This document shows, in pieces, positions 52,642-61,063 of a stretch of 64,000 nt of DNA; within the stretch, counting starts at the first letter, position 1; each line of letters starts with the position of its first letter. A program made the translations under genes and the position numbers. The DNA comes from Bacillus badius NBRC 15713. Its GTDB lineage: Bacteria > Bacillota > Bacilli > Bacillales > Domibacillaceae. The notes under the pieces are model-generated. The model did not search any database, was not told the origin of the DNA, and saw only the letters and a list, made by a program, of their open reading frames with translations. The stretch lies in assembly GCF_001591605.1 (NCBI RefSeq), contig NZ_BCVF01000021.1, positions 1 to 64,000 of the forward strand, given 5' to 3'.

Positions 52642-53778
52642 TTAATAACCAGCCGGTACAATCCCTGAGTCTGTTTGATAGCCGGCAAGAGGATAAGCCG
52701 GAATATCTCCCCAGCGGTCAGGGTTAACCTGGGCGATCTTTCCGGACGAAATGCCTTCAAGCAATGCTTTCAGCCCAAGATAATTTTGCTTCGTTAAATA
52801 ACCGTTTGATTTTTGCCCAAGACCGCCTTCTCTCGTATTTCCTTTTGTTTCAAAGAAAATAGCCGGATTGCTGTGGTGCGTTGGATTGAGATTGTTATAA
52901 TTCAAGCCTAGCATCATCGCCGAAACGACTCCGCCCTTAATGTCAATTTCATATCTTTTATCGCCATCTCCCACTTGATAACGGTCAATGTGCGTGTAGC
53001 CGTACTGTTTTAATGCATCATACACATATACTTGCATTTGGCGGGTCACGTCGTTGTAATCTTTAACGTTAGGCAGCGTCGGACCATCCGGGGCGAGTGA
53101 CACACCGAGTGACATAGACGTCGATTCATTGGTGCCGTATACAGTCTTAAAGCCTTGATGGTGAAGGTCAACCGCATAATCTGGTTTTACGTCAGCCCAA
53201 TACTTATAAAAAGCCAGCGATTCCTTCGCTTTAAATCCAGCCGTTGCCCAGTCGCGGTTTAAATCAACTGTTAACGGCTTGCCGCTGTCGTTCCGCTTAG
53301 GCTCTCCATTGTCATACAGCATAGTTGTCCTCGTATTCATCATACTGCCATCCGGGTTGTACATAGGAACGGCATAGATTGTCAGATTGTTGAGCATAGC
53401 CTTGATATCCTTGCCGCCGCTGCTGCCAAAGGTTTTCAGCAAATCCAGCACCGCGCGTGTCGTTAATTTCTCATCCCCATGAATTTGTGCCTGTATCCAT
53501 ACCTTGACCGGCCCCGTTCCCACTTTGGCCGCATAAAAGCTTCTTCCCTGCTCACTTTTTCCATATTCATCTAGTGTGAATACCTCTACTTTTCCTTGGC
53601 TTGTCTGCTCAATGTCTTTGAGCGCTTTAATCATATCCTCATATGTAACCAAACTGCTTAGATTCATCTCTCCATTAGTCGAAGGACCTCCAGGTACAGT
53701 TCCAGCCGCTGCAGCAGATGAAACTCCCGCCGAAAACAATAAAGTACACCCTAGGATCAGTGAAACCGCTTTTCTCAA
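52642..53778 (-). CDS. Secreted M14 zinc carboxypeptidase
   Basis: 378 aa from a TTG at 53778 with GGAGGGG 5 bp upstream. Signal peptide: basic LRKA, hydrophobic core, cleavage near SSAAAAGTV. M14 zinc motif QIHGDEKLTTRAVLDLL (HxxE), later DLHHQGF with the third ligand His, DLNRDWATAG with the substrate-binding Arg/Asn, and the catalytic Glu in AIFFETKGNT. It trims C-terminal residues of peptides outside the cell; specificity is unknown. No membrane anchor. Confidence 0.9.
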   Translation of the reverse strand: MRKAVSLILGCTLLFSAGVSSAAAAGTVPGGPSTNGEMNLSSLVTYEDMIKALKDIEQTSQGKVEVFTLDEYGKSEQGRSFYAAKVGTGPVKVWIQAQIHGDEKLTTRAVLDLLKTFGSSGGKDIKAMLNNLTIYAVPMYNPDGSMMNTRTTMLYDNGEPKRNDSGKPLTVDLNRDWATAGFKAKESLAFYKYWADVKPDYAVDLHHQGFKTVYGTNESTSMSLGVSLAPDGPTLPNVKDYNDVTRQMQVYVYDALKQYGYTHIDRYQVGDGDKRYEIDIKGGVVSAMMLGLNYNNLNPTHHSNPAIFFETKGNTREGGLGQKSNGYLTKQNYLGLKALLEGISSGKIAQVNPDRWGDIPAYPLAGYQTDSGIVPAGY

Positions 53779-53899
53779 AACATTCCCCTCCAATCATTTT
53801 TTGGACATGCTTTCATTATATTTGATAGAATATTCTAATAAATCAGCCAAATAGCCGATTTCTCCTGATTTTTTCTTTTCCAAATATAGATCTAAAGCT

Positions 53900-54137
53900 T
53901 CACAAAGGAGACAATAAATTGTTTTTCGACAGTTTTTATGCTAAATTTCCTTTTGTTTGGCGAACAGTGTCGGGAAGTTGTTCTCTCCTTTTCTTGCCTT
54001 GCTTTACAGCTTCTGTTATCTTTAAAGAGAATTATTTTTGTTCGAAGAAAAAAGATAAACGAAAGTCTTTTTGTCTAATGGATTTGAGCAAGGATAGTAC
54101 TACACGTGCGAACTGCACACGAGGAGGATATATACAA
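53900..54137 (+). promoter_or_regulatory. Long leader upstream of the cold-shock gene
   Basis: A 230-nt AT-rich interval that is open in the csp frame yet lacks a ribosome-site-supported start. Long structured 5' leaders are usual for csp genes and confer cold-dependent translation. AGGAGGATATATACAA directly precedes the ATG. Confidence 0.45.
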
Positions 54138-54338
54138 ATGGAACAAGGTAAAGTGAAATGGTTTAACGCAGAAAAAGGGTTTGGATTCATCGAGCGTGAA
54201 GGCGGAGACGATGTATTCGTTCACTTCTCAGCTATCCAAGGCGAAGGCTACAAATCTTTAGACGAAGGACAAACAGTTACTTTCGAAACAGAACAAGGAC
54301 AACGCGGTCTGCAAGCAACTAACGTTCAAAAAGCATAA
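54138..54338 (+). CDS. Cold-shock protein (CspA/CspB family)
   Basis: 66 aa, standard size. RNP1 [10 protein letters not shown] and RNP2 VFVHFSAIQ bind single-stranded nucleic acid; [12 protein letters not shown] and [10 protein letters not shown]-type end are typical. It acts as an RNA/DNA chaperone. A strong AGGAGG precedes the ATG. It is followed by a terminator with AAAGCAGCT/AGCTGC arms. Confidence 0.95.
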   Translation: MEQGKVKWFNAEKGFGFIEREGGDDVFVHFSAIQGEGYKSLDEGQTVTFETEQGQRGLQATNVQKA

Positions 54339-54365
54339 TTTCATATAGGCTAATGAAAAACGGCC

Positions 54366-54416
54366 AAAAAAGCAGCTCACTTCAATTTTTATTGGACGTG
54401 CAGCTGCTTTTTTATT
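54366..54416 (+). terminator. Terminator of the csp gene
   Basis: AAAAAAGCAGCT and AGCTGCTTTTTT flank a long, partly paired loop. Confidence 0.8.
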
Positions 54417-54448
54417 TTTGCGGCTGGTTAAACAGACCGATGTTATCT

Positions 54449-54490
54449 ATAAAAGCGCCTGTCCAAGTCTGGACAGGCGCTTTTGTTTTT
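54449..54490. terminator. Bidirectional terminator
   Basis: AAAAGCGCCTGTCC-AAGTCT-GGACAGGCGCTTTT, a 14-bp perfect stem, at the end of the SodC-like gene. Confidence 0.92.
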
Positions 54491-54492
54491 TC

Positions 54493-55173
54493 CTATTGGG
54501 CACTGATTACTCCACATGCAATGCGGGAGCCCGCATCACCAGCCGGCTGGGATTTTCCGTCATCCTCTTTTTCATGGATCACCAGGACAGATCCATCTTC
54601 GTCAAGCAAGGAATGAGCTTCCCCGCTATTGAGTGTAACATGCTCTGCAACCATTTCCGCCTTCACTTTGCCATCCTTTCCTACAGTAAGGTTTGGCAAA
54701 TCGCCGGCATGAGGTCCTTTTTCATGATTCATCCCGTGGCTCGCTTTTCCCGGGTTAAAATGTCCGCCGGCTGATTCAAAGCCGGGTGCGGCACACTTCC
54801 CAGTTTCATGAAGATGAAACCCATGTTCACCCGGAGGCAAATCTGACGCTTCTACCTGGATCGATACCCCTTTGTCGGTCTGTTTCAGCTGGGCGATCCC
54901 TACCTTTTTCCCCTCGCTGTTTTTCAAGTCAATGGTTTTCGCATCATTATCTTCTCCGTCACCAGCCATCGGAGAATCTGGAGATTCCGGTGCCTGCTTT
55001 TCTGTTGAAGTTTCGTTGCTCGGTTCTTTTTCAGGAGCAGCCGAGCCACTTTCAGTAGCGGCCTCATTCTCTTTTTGTTCATCTGCCGCTTTATCTTTTC
55101 CGCCGCCACATGCACCAATCACCAATGCGACAGCCAACAGAAAAGCAAAAAGCCCTAATTTTTTCATCATCAT
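54493..55173 (-). CDS. Cu/Zn superoxide dismutase-like lipoprotein (YojM-like)
   Basis: 226 aa. Lipoprotein signal with lipobox VIGAC, a Glu/Ala/Lys-rich low-complexity linker (about 22-75), then the SODC domain: GEHGFHLHETGKCAAPGFESAGGHFNP with Cu-ligand histidines, GDLPNL, SLLDEDGSVLVIHEKEDD and GDAGSRIACGVI with the disulfide Cys and active-site Arg. B. subtilis YojM lacks full activity through lost Cu ligands; here H-x-H, the bridging His region and the last His (VIHE) all seem present. Confidence 0.9.
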   Translation of the reverse strand: MMMKKLGLFAFLLAVALVIGACGGGKDKAADEQKENEAATESGSAAPEKEPSNETSTEKQAPESPDSPMAGDGEDNDAKTIDLKNSEGKKVGIAQLKQTDKGVSIQVEASDLPPGEHGFHLHETGKCAAPGFESAGGHFNPGKASHGMNHEKGPHAGDLPNLTVGKDGKVKAEMVAEHVTLNSGEAHSLLDEDGSVLVIHEKEDDGKSQPAGDAGSRIACGVISAQ

Positions 55174-55359
55174 CCTCCCTTTCCAAAATTATGTATACAC
55201 CTTCACTTTAGACAGATAAAAACTGATTTAAACACCTTTCGATCATTTTCCTCCGTTCGTCCTAGCAGAAGAACAAGAAGGATACTCCTTCTAAAACAAA
55301 GAAAAAAACAGGTGAAAGAAGGTTATTTCGGCTCTGATAAGGTAAAGTAAAATGAAGGG

Positions 55360-55639
55360 ATGGATGATGAAAGAAACATAGGATTTAACCGAGTTCATCA
55401 ATCTGACCAAGACTACTCATTATGGGTCTCCCAGGAAGCAAAATAATCCTTCCGGCCTGTCACTCGGAGATGAAAACACGGGAGGGTCTGATAGAGAAGC
55501 GTCCGCCCAGATAAAAGACTCGAGAAAATCGCAGCTATACAACAAGGGGGCTCCGAATACACAAAAAAGAACAATGAGCGTTTCATGGCAACCTAAAAAG
55601 GTTAAAGGAAAAAGAGAACTGAAAACAAGGAGGATATGA
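55360..55639 (+). pseudogene. Small hypothetical gene with a +1 frameshift
   Basis: Frame A (ATG 55360) reads MDDERNIGFNRVHQSDQ to a TAA at 55444. Skipping one base there enters a frame that continues NPSGLSLGDENTGG to a TGA at 55637-55639, overlapping the ATG triplet of the next gene (TGATG). The second frame has no good start of its own. The combined 93-aa product is hydrophilic and basic at its C-terminus; no family recognised. It may be a one-base indel, an assembly error or programmed frameshifting. Confidence 0.45.
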
Positions 55640-55641
55640 TG

Positions 55642-56031
55642 ATGCATCCAGTTATTTTATTTGACGGCGAATGTAATTTTTGTGATTCAAGCGTCCAGTT
55701 TATTATAAAGAATGATCCTCAAGGGCTCTTTCACTTTGCCTCTTTGCAAAGCGATACTGGACAAGAGTTGTTAAATAAACACAACGTTCCTTCTGATATA
55801 GACAGCATGATATTAATCGAAGGGGACAAAGTGTATTATAAGTCAGCGGCTGCCCTGCGCATTTGCAGGCATTTAAGAGGGGCATGGAAGCTATTATACG
55901 CCTTTATTATCGTTCCTCGTCCGATTCGGAATGCGGCATACGATTTTATCGCTAAAAACCGCTATAAGTGGTTCGGAAAAAAAGAAAGCTGTATGCTCCC
56001 TTCACCAAGCGTCCGAGCACGGTTTATCTAA
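55642..56031 (+). CDS. DCC family thiol-disulfide oxidoreductase-like protein (DUF393, YuxK-like)
   Basis: 129 aa; three ATGs in a row (55636, 55639, 55642) follow AAGGAGG, and spacing favours the third. The family motif DGECNFCDSS gives the D-x-x-C-x-x-C (DCC) site near residue 9-15, then FASLQSDTGQELLNKH and YYKSAAALRICRHL. Thioredoxin-like fold; redox function is inferred, substrates unknown. It is probably co-transcribed with the frameshifted ORF upstream. Confidence 0.88.
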   Translation: MHPVILFDGECNFCDSSVQFIIKNDPQGLFHFASLQSDTGQELLNKHNVPSDIDSMILIEGDKVYYKSAAALRICRHLRGAWKLLYAFIIVPRPIRNAAYDFIAKNRYKWFGKKESCMLPSPSVRARFI

Positions 56032-56035
56032 TGAG

Positions 56036-56093
56036 AAAAGGACTGATCCTAACAGGTCATGAAACATGACCTTGTTTAGGATCAGTCCTTTTT
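56036..56093. terminator. Very long bidirectional terminator with GAAACATGAC apex
   Basis: AAAAGGACTGATCCTAA..GGTCATG-AAA-CATGACC..TTAGGATCAGTCCTTTT gives about 26 paired bases. Its apical sequence recurs at 57602-57656. Confidence 0.9.
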
Positions 56094-56185
56094 TCTTCTT
56101 CAAAACAGACGGAGAAAAACCAATCCGCTTTCTCCGCCTGTTTTTATTTTAGACACGTATCCGGCAGTCCCTTTATAAGTCTTCA

Positions 56186-57475
56186 CTATTTAAAGTTTGA
56201 TAAGCGCCAGAACTGATCTGCCATCGTTTCTGACAGCCATTCCAGTCCTTTGCTCTCAGCTTGATGAAGGGGCTGCCATGAAGCCTGGCTGCTATTCTTC
56301 ATATACACCTCGTGATGAGGAGACTGGTCATGTATGCCGCTAATATCAAAAAACCCGCTTTTGCACAGCAAGATTTTCACTTTATAATCGATTGCCGGCG
56401 ATGTCACCAATGGATTTCCGACAGAGTGAGCCAACTGAAGAAACAATTTCTCCTTTGTTACATTTTCCTTTTCCAGCTTAATCCCTTCTTCTGAAGCGGT
56501 GTCTTCCTTCTTGAACCTTCGCAGCCATCCATAAGCTTTGGTTTGGCCAACATCTTTAACTAAACGAATTGTTGGAATTTCTTCATCATAGTTTATCAAA
56601 ATGTCTGCTTTTGTCCGGTAGCTCACCGAGTCTGCATCAAAGCCGCGGCCATCTCCTTTAAAATAACGTAAAGGAGAAAAGAAGTTGGGGTTCTTCAGCC
56701 ATTTATCTTCTAAAAAGGTCATATATCGAATCGTCCACTCTGTTTCCGCTGATGGCGGCGGCTCTGGCTTTAAAACGCTTCTAAGAGAGCCAATTTGTTT
56801 AGTTAGGCGAAACCGCTCAAAAGCAGCCTCTTTTTCCGTCGCTCCTTTTTTAAAAAAACCGATGATTCCTGCCGCCGCGAATTTCTCTTCACTCATTCCC
56901 TTTTCTGAGAGAAGCAACGGCCGCACCGCATGAATAGAGTAGGTGTATGCTTGATCGGCTCTAACAGAATAGTCAACAAAACGCCCCTCGCGCACCTTTG
57001 CTAGCCGTTCTCCGTTCCGGTAGACGGTATATTCTTCTACCCCGTCAATCGGCTCCCACTCCATGCTGATAAGAGACTCTGTAACCACTGTCGTAACGAT
57101 TAAATCTTGCAATATATTCACAGCACTCTTGTCTTTCGTTGCTGTCGCTGTTTGCACTTTGATCCTCTCCATTACACGCTTATTGGCATCTAATGCTTCC
57201 ACTGTATATAAATATGTCTTTCCTGCTATGAGCCCTGTATCGGTCGCACTGGAATCCGATCCTGAATAAATCAGTTCCCCCTCTCTATACACATTGTACG
57301 TTTCTTCTTTTCCCTTCCAATGAAAGGTGATTTCGTTTTCTTTCTGCTCAATCGATTTGATCATCAAGCTATTAATGCGCGCCAGTCTTTGCTGGCGCCG
57401 TCTTTTTAAAGACAGCCAAGCAGCGCCGGCCAAACAGGCTGCGGCTATCGGATAACGGTACAGCACACTAATCAC
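56186..57475 (-). CDS. DUF3238 protein with N-terminal anchor and FnIII-like repeats
   Basis: 429 aa. One N-terminal membrane segment (about 8-22, followed by KRRRQQR) probably anchors it. Two beta-sandwich repeats of fibronectin-III type follow (ITFHWKGKEETYNVYREGELIYSG and ISMEWEPIDGVEEYTVYRNGERL). Residues about 250-425 match the DUF3238 pattern (IRYMTFLEDKWLKNPN, YFKGDGRGF, SYRTKADI). Some DUF3238 proteins are larger and secreted. Function unknown; an interaction or envelope role is plausible. Terminators of the long-hairpin type flank both ends of the gene. Confidence 0.75.
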   Translation of the reverse strand: MISVLYRYPIAAACLAGAAWLSLKRRRQQRLARINSLMIKSIEQKENEITFHWKGKEETYNVYREGELIYSGSDSSATDTGLIAGKTYLYTVEALDANKRVMERIKVQTATATKDKSAVNILQDLIVTTVVTESLISMEWEPIDGVEEYTVYRNGERLAKVREGRFVDYSVRADQAYTYSIHAVRPLLLSEKGMSEEKFAAAGIIGFFKKGATEKEAAFERFRLTKQIGSLRSVLKPEPPPSAETEWTIRYMTFLEDKWLKNPNFFSPLRYFKGDGRGFDADSVSYRTKADILINYDEEIPTIRLVKDVGQTKAYGWLRRFKKEDTASEEGIKLEKENVTKEKLFLQLAHSVGNPLVTSPAIDYKVKILLCKSGFFDISGIHDQSPHHEVYMKNSSQASWQPLHQAESKGLEWLSETMADQFWRLSNFK

Positions 57476-57601
57476 CTCGTTTTCAGCAATGAAAATACCT
57501 TCTCGTTATACCCTGAATATGTATTTTTCACACCTAAGGAAACAAGCTTGGCTTTTGGAACAGAAAGTGATCTGTTTATCTTTTATCTATAAAAAGCAAC
57601 A

Positions 57602-57656
57602 AAAAAAAGCCATCCCAAAAGGTCCTGAAACATGACTTTTTGGGATGGCCCCTCTT
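57602..57656. terminator. Bidirectional terminator sharing its apex with 56036-56093
   Basis: GCCATCCCAAAAaGTCaTG-TTT-CAgGaCCTTTTGGGATGGC with A- and T-runs. Apex GGTCCTGAAACATGAC and the following TTTCTTCTCTAAAACAGGC resemble the terminator 1.5 kb upstream. Confidence 0.85.
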
Positions 57657-57669
57657 TCTTCTCTAAAAC

Positions 57670-57694
57670 AGGCTGACCTTCATTCCAATCAACG
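57670..57694. repeat. Partial copy of a dispersed repeat end
   Basis: GACCTTCATTCCAATCAACGG is nearly the same as the right end of the repeat at 63230-63322 (ACCTTTCATTCCAATCAACAG). Probably a decayed fragment. Confidence 0.4.
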
Positions 57695-57734
57695 GAAAAA
57701 AATCAATCCTTCTCTTCTTCACACGGTCATTTCA

Positions 57735-60155
57735 TTAAGGCTTTAACTGAATCCGCTGCAGCCTTAGGGCATTTAATACGACAGATACCGAGCTGAATGC
57801 CATCGCAGCCCCGGCTACCCACGGAGCAAGCAGACCAAGGGCAGCTATTGGAATACCAAGCGTATTATAGCCAAACGCCCAAAATAAGTTCTGTTTAATG
57901 TTGCGGATCGTCATTTTACTCATATAAATCGCGTCCGCGATGCTATTGAGATCGCCTCGGATCAACGTAATATCAGCCGCTTCCATCGCTACATCGGTCC
58001 CGGTCCCAATCGCCATGCCGATGTCCGCCACAGCCAGGGCAGGCGCATCATTAATGCCGTCCCCTACCATCGCTACTTTTCTGCCGGCCTGCTGGAGCTT
58101 TTTCACTTCCTCCGCTTTTCCTTCAGGCAGCACTTCAGCAATGACGCGCTCAATGCCCACTTGCGCGGCAATGGCTTGCGCGGTCTGCTGATTATCTCCC
58201 GTCATCATGACAACATCAAGACCCATCTCTTTCAAGCGGGCGATGGCATTCTTGGATGTATCCTTCACAGTATCTGCAACGGCTACAATTCCGGCAAATT
58301 GCCGGTCCATTGCCACAAGCATTGCTGTTTTTCCTTGCTTTTCGAGATGTTCCATCTTTGATAAATGCTCGGTAACATCAACGTTTTCTTTCTCCATTAA
58401 CCGGCGTGTGCCGATGAGCAGCTCCCGCCCGTCAACTTTTGCTTGAATGCCAAAACCGGGCAGAGCTGTAAATTCTTCCGTTGACTTTAATGAAATTCCT
58501 TTCTCTTTTACCCCTTCTACAATCGCTTCAGCCAGCGGATGCTCCGAGTTCTTTTCAGCTGTACCGACAAAAGTTAAAAATTCCGCTTCCTGTTGCCCTT
58601 TATCCACAATGATATCTGTTAAAACCGGCTTTCCATTCGTCACCGTTCCCGTCTTGTCAAGAATGATTGTATCGAGCTGGTGCGCCGTTTCTAAATGCTC
58701 GCCGCCTTTAAATAAAATGCCGTACTCTGCCGCCCGTCCGGACCCGGCCATAATTGACGTCGGTGTGGCAAGGCCGAGTGCGCACGGACACGCGATTACG
58801 AGCACAGCAATCAGCTTTTCAAGAGCTGCGGCAAAATCACCGGGAGCCACCGCGAAATACCAAATAAAGAAAGTAACGAGCGCAATTCCCACAACGATCG
58901 GCACAAAAATGCCAGAAATCCGATCGGCAAGCCGTTGAATAGGTGCTTTGGAGCCTTGAGCTTCTTCAACGACTTTGATAATTTGGGCAAGCGCTGTTTC
59001 CTTCCCGACTTTCAGCGCCCGAATGGTTAGCGCTCCATTTTTGTTGACCGTTGAACCGATGACCACATCACCTTTTGATTTATCAACCGGCACGCTCTCT
59101 CCCGTAATCATTGATTCATCAACAGCGGATGTTCCCTCGATGACTTCACCGTCTACCGGTACCTTCTCCCCCGGCTTTACAAAAACAATATCTCCCGAAA
59201 CAACTTCTTCGATCGGAATCACTTTCTCTGCCCCGTCCTTGATAACAACGGCCGTTTTCGCCTGTAATCCCATCAGCTTCTTGATCGCTTCTGAAGAACG
59301 CCCTTTTGCTTTTGCTTCGAATAATTTCCCCAAAATGATTAGAGTAATTAATACCGCACTTGTTTCAAAATAAAGAGAAACCATATGTTCATGTGTCTGA
59401 AGGGATTGAATGCTTAAATACAAGCTGTAGAAGTAAGCAGCAGATGTTCCTAAAGCCACAAGAACGTCCATATTGGCGCTTTTATTTCTTAAAGCTTTAT
59501 AAGCGCCGGCATAAAACTGCCAGCCGATCACAAACTGGACAGGTGTGGCCAAAATAAGCTGAATCCATGGATTAAGAAACAAATCAGGCACCCAAATAAA
59601 GGAGGTAAAGGCGAAATGGCCGGCCATGGCCCACAGAAGCGGGAAAGATAAAATAGCCGAAATAATTAACTTCCTCGTCTGGCGCTTAATTTCCGCTTCG
59701 CGGTAGTCCTCTGCTCCCTCTTTCTGTTCTTCTTTTTCAATAAGCGTATAGCCGAGTTTCCTGATCGCCTCTTTCATATCAGACATCGTCACTTCATCGG
59801 GATTATAAACCACAAGTACCGATTCCAAAGCAAAGTTCACAGTTGCCTGATTCACGCCTTCAAGCTTATTGAGCCGTTTTTCAATACGGGCAGCACAAGC
59901 AGCGCACGTCATGCCGGCAATAGCAAATTCCGCTTGTTCATAAACGACTTCATAACCTAAGGCCTCCACTTTTTCCTTAAACTTCTGCTCATTTACCTTT
60001 TCTGGGTCATATTTTATTTTTGTTTTTTCCAAAGCAAAATTCACAGCTGCTTCTTCTACTCCATCCAGCTTATTTAATCCCTTCTCAATGCGGGCAGCGC
60101 AGGCAGCGCAGGTCATTCCTGCGATTCGCAAATTTGCTTCTTTCAGATCAGCCAC
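57735..60155 (-). CDS. copA: Copper-exporting P1B-type ATPase
   Basis: 806 aa from a GTG at 60155 with AAAGGAG 8 bp upstream. Two N-terminal metal-binding domains carry [13 protein letters not shown] twice (about 15 and 85 in). Then the P-ATPase core: TGES, the CPC motif in [21 protein letters not shown] with phosphorylated Asp, HP in EHPLAEAI, and [10 protein letters not shown]. It pumps Cu(I) out of the cell. It lies downstream of copZ but has a terminator and its own CsoR-type operator in between. Confidence 0.97.
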   Translation of the reverse strand: MADLKEANLRIAGMTCAACAARIEKGLNKLDGVEEAAVNFALEKTKIKYDPEKVNEQKFKEKVEALGYEVVYEQAEFAIAGMTCAACAARIEKRLNKLEGVNQATVNFALESVLVVYNPDEVTMSDMKEAIRKLGYTLIEKEEQKEGAEDYREAEIKRQTRKLIISAILSFPLLWAMAGHFAFTSFIWVPDLFLNPWIQLILATPVQFVIGWQFYAGAYKALRNKSANMDVLVALGTSAAYFYSLYLSIQSLQTHEHMVSLYFETSAVLITLIILGKLFEAKAKGRSSEAIKKLMGLQAKTAVVIKDGAEKVIPIEEVVSGDIVFVKPGEKVPVDGEVIEGTSAVDESMITGESVPVDKSKGDVVIGSTVNKNGALTIRALKVGKETALAQIIKVVEEAQGSKAPIQRLADRISGIFVPIVVGIALVTFFIWYFAVAPGDFAAALEKLIAVLVIACPCALGLATPTSIMAGSGRAAEYGILFKGGEHLETAHQLDTIILDKTGTVTNGKPVLTDIIVDKGQQEAEFLTFVGTAEKNSEHPLAEAIVEGVKEKGISLKSTEEFTALPGFGIQAKVDGRELLIGTRRLMEKENVDVTEHLSKMEHLEKQGKTAMLVAMDRQFAGIVAVADTVKDTSKNAIARLKEMGLDVVMMTGDNQQTAQAIAAQVGIERVIAEVLPEGKAEEVKKLQQAGRKVAMVGDGINDAPALAVADIGMAIGTGTDVAMEAADITLIRGDLNSIADAIYMSKMTIRNIKQNLFWAFGYNTLGIPIAALGLLAPWVAGAAMAFSSVSVVLNALRLQRIQLKP

Positions 60156-60170
60156 TTTTATCACTCCTTT

Positions 60171-60190
60171 TACCATACCCCTGTATAGTA
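60171..60190 (-). promoter_or_regulatory. CsoR-type operator directly upstream of copA
   Basis: TACCATACCCCTGTATaGTA, one mismatch from the perfect palindrome at copZ, ends 16 bp upstream of the copA GTG. -35 TTGAAG inside the preceding terminator and -10 TAGTAA could form a copA promoter. Confidence 0.75.
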
Positions 60191-60202
60191 TATTACTATC
60201 TA

Positions 60203-60228
60203 AAAAGAAACGTGCTTCAAATAGCACG
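60203..60228 (-). terminator. Terminator between copZ and copA
   Basis: Minus-strand CGTGCT-ATTTGA-AGCACG followed by TTTCTTTTT, 6 bp after the copZ stop. It would make copZ expression exceed copA expression. Confidence 0.8.
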
Positions 60229-60233
60229 GTCCC

Positions 60234-60443
60234 TTACTGCTCTACATCATATCCTTGCTCTTCGATTTCTTCGGTAATGGCATGAAGGGTTACGAGTTCC
60301 GGATTAAATGAAACATCAACCGTACTAGCCTCTAAATGCACCTTAACAGCTTCCACTCCATCCAGCTTTCCAACGTTGCTTTCAATTGCCTGAATACAGT
60401 GACCGCAAGACATCCCTTGCACACGCAATGTAACTTGTTCCAT
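60234..60443 (-). CDS. copZ: Copper chaperone
   Basis: 69 aa, single HMA domain with GMSCGHCIQAIE as the Cu(I) site (CxxC). It carries copper to CopA in the cytoplasm. GGGAGGAATAAAA precedes the ATG. Its promoter holds a perfect CsoR palindrome in the spacer. Confidence 0.96.
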   Translation of the reverse strand: MEQVTLRVQGMSCGHCIQAIESNVGKLDGVEAVKVHLEASTVDVSFNPELVTLHAITEEIEEQGYDVEQ

Positions 60444-60479
60444 TTTTATTCCTCCCAGTTATTCATTTATTTTCTTTAT

Positions 60480-60503
60480 ACTACCATACCCCTGTATGGT
60501 AGT
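60480..60503 (-). promoter_or_regulatory. CsoR operator within the copZ promoter
   Basis: ACTACCATAC-CCCT-GTATGGTAGT, a perfect 10-bp inverted repeat with the G/C-rich centre typical of CsoR sites. On the minus strand it lies between TTGAAC and TAGTAT, so bound CsoR would block RNA polymerase. Confidence 0.88.
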
Positions 60504-60616
60504 TCAACAATGATCATTTCCATGCGGCATTTTTTCGAATAATCACTTTTATTTAATTTACATTTCCGGCAGGATATAAACTAGTTTTTCCTGCTGATAA
60601 GAAGGTTTTAGGCAGT

Positions 60617-60946
60617 TTAAGATTTGGAGAAGCGCTCAAACACTTCCATTAATTCCGCAATCGCTTCTTCGCCATTGCCATTTTTAATCGCATCCGAAAC
60701 ACAGTGATTCGTATGGCGACCCAGCATATTCAAGCTGACCTTTTTTAAAGCGGCATTAATCGCTGAAATTTGGACAAGTATATCGACACAGTAGCGGTCA
60801 CTTTCAATCATTTTTTGAATGCCTCTTACCTGTCCTTCGATCCGCTTTAAACGATTAATTAATTGTTCCTTTTCCATTTCATCTCTATGGGAGACTGTTT
60901 TCTCTTCCTCTTTGCTTGCAGTCATTTTTCTGTTCACCTCCATCAA
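60617..60946 (-). CDS. csoR: Copper-sensing repressor CsoR
   Basis: 109 aa (a shorter start at 60925 is possible). All-helical DUF156 protein: LINRLKRIEGQVRGIQKMIE, then the copper site Cys in DRYCVDILVQ and H-x3-C in GRHTNHC. Apo-CsoR binds the palindromes near csoR, copZ and copA and releases them on Cu(I). Separate transcription unit from copZ (173-bp gap). Confidence 0.95.
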   Translation of the reverse strand: MMEVNRKMTASKEEEKTVSHRDEMEKEQLINRLKRIEGQVRGIQKMIESDRYCVDILVQISAINAALKKVSLNMLGRHTNHCVSDAIKNGNGEEAIAELMEVFERFSKS

Positions 60947-60974
60947 TGGATCACCTTCTATGCTTTCTGCCCAT

Positions 60975-60994
60975 TACCTTACGGGGGTATCATA
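60975..60994 (-). promoter_or_regulatory. Degenerate CsoR-type operator upstream of csoR
   Basis: TACCTTACGGGGGTATCATA keeps the TACC..GGGGGTAT..TA frame with two arm mismatches. TATAAT (minus strand, 61002-61007) lies next to it. It suggests autoregulation with weaker binding. Confidence 0.6.
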
Positions 60995-61063
60995 TAAATA
61001 AATTATAGCATATGGAAACAGAAAGACATAGAAAAAGAGCAAAAAGACTGCCGCGCAAGGCAG

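Noticed and set aside
53919-54137. N-terminal 73-residue extension of the cold-shock protein
   Set aside because: Cold-shock proteins are about 66 aa and AGGAGG directly precedes the ATG at 54138; the extension is an untranslated leader that happens to be open.
58447-58938. 163-codon plus-strand frame inside copA
   Set aside because: Antisense shadow of the P-type ATPase core.
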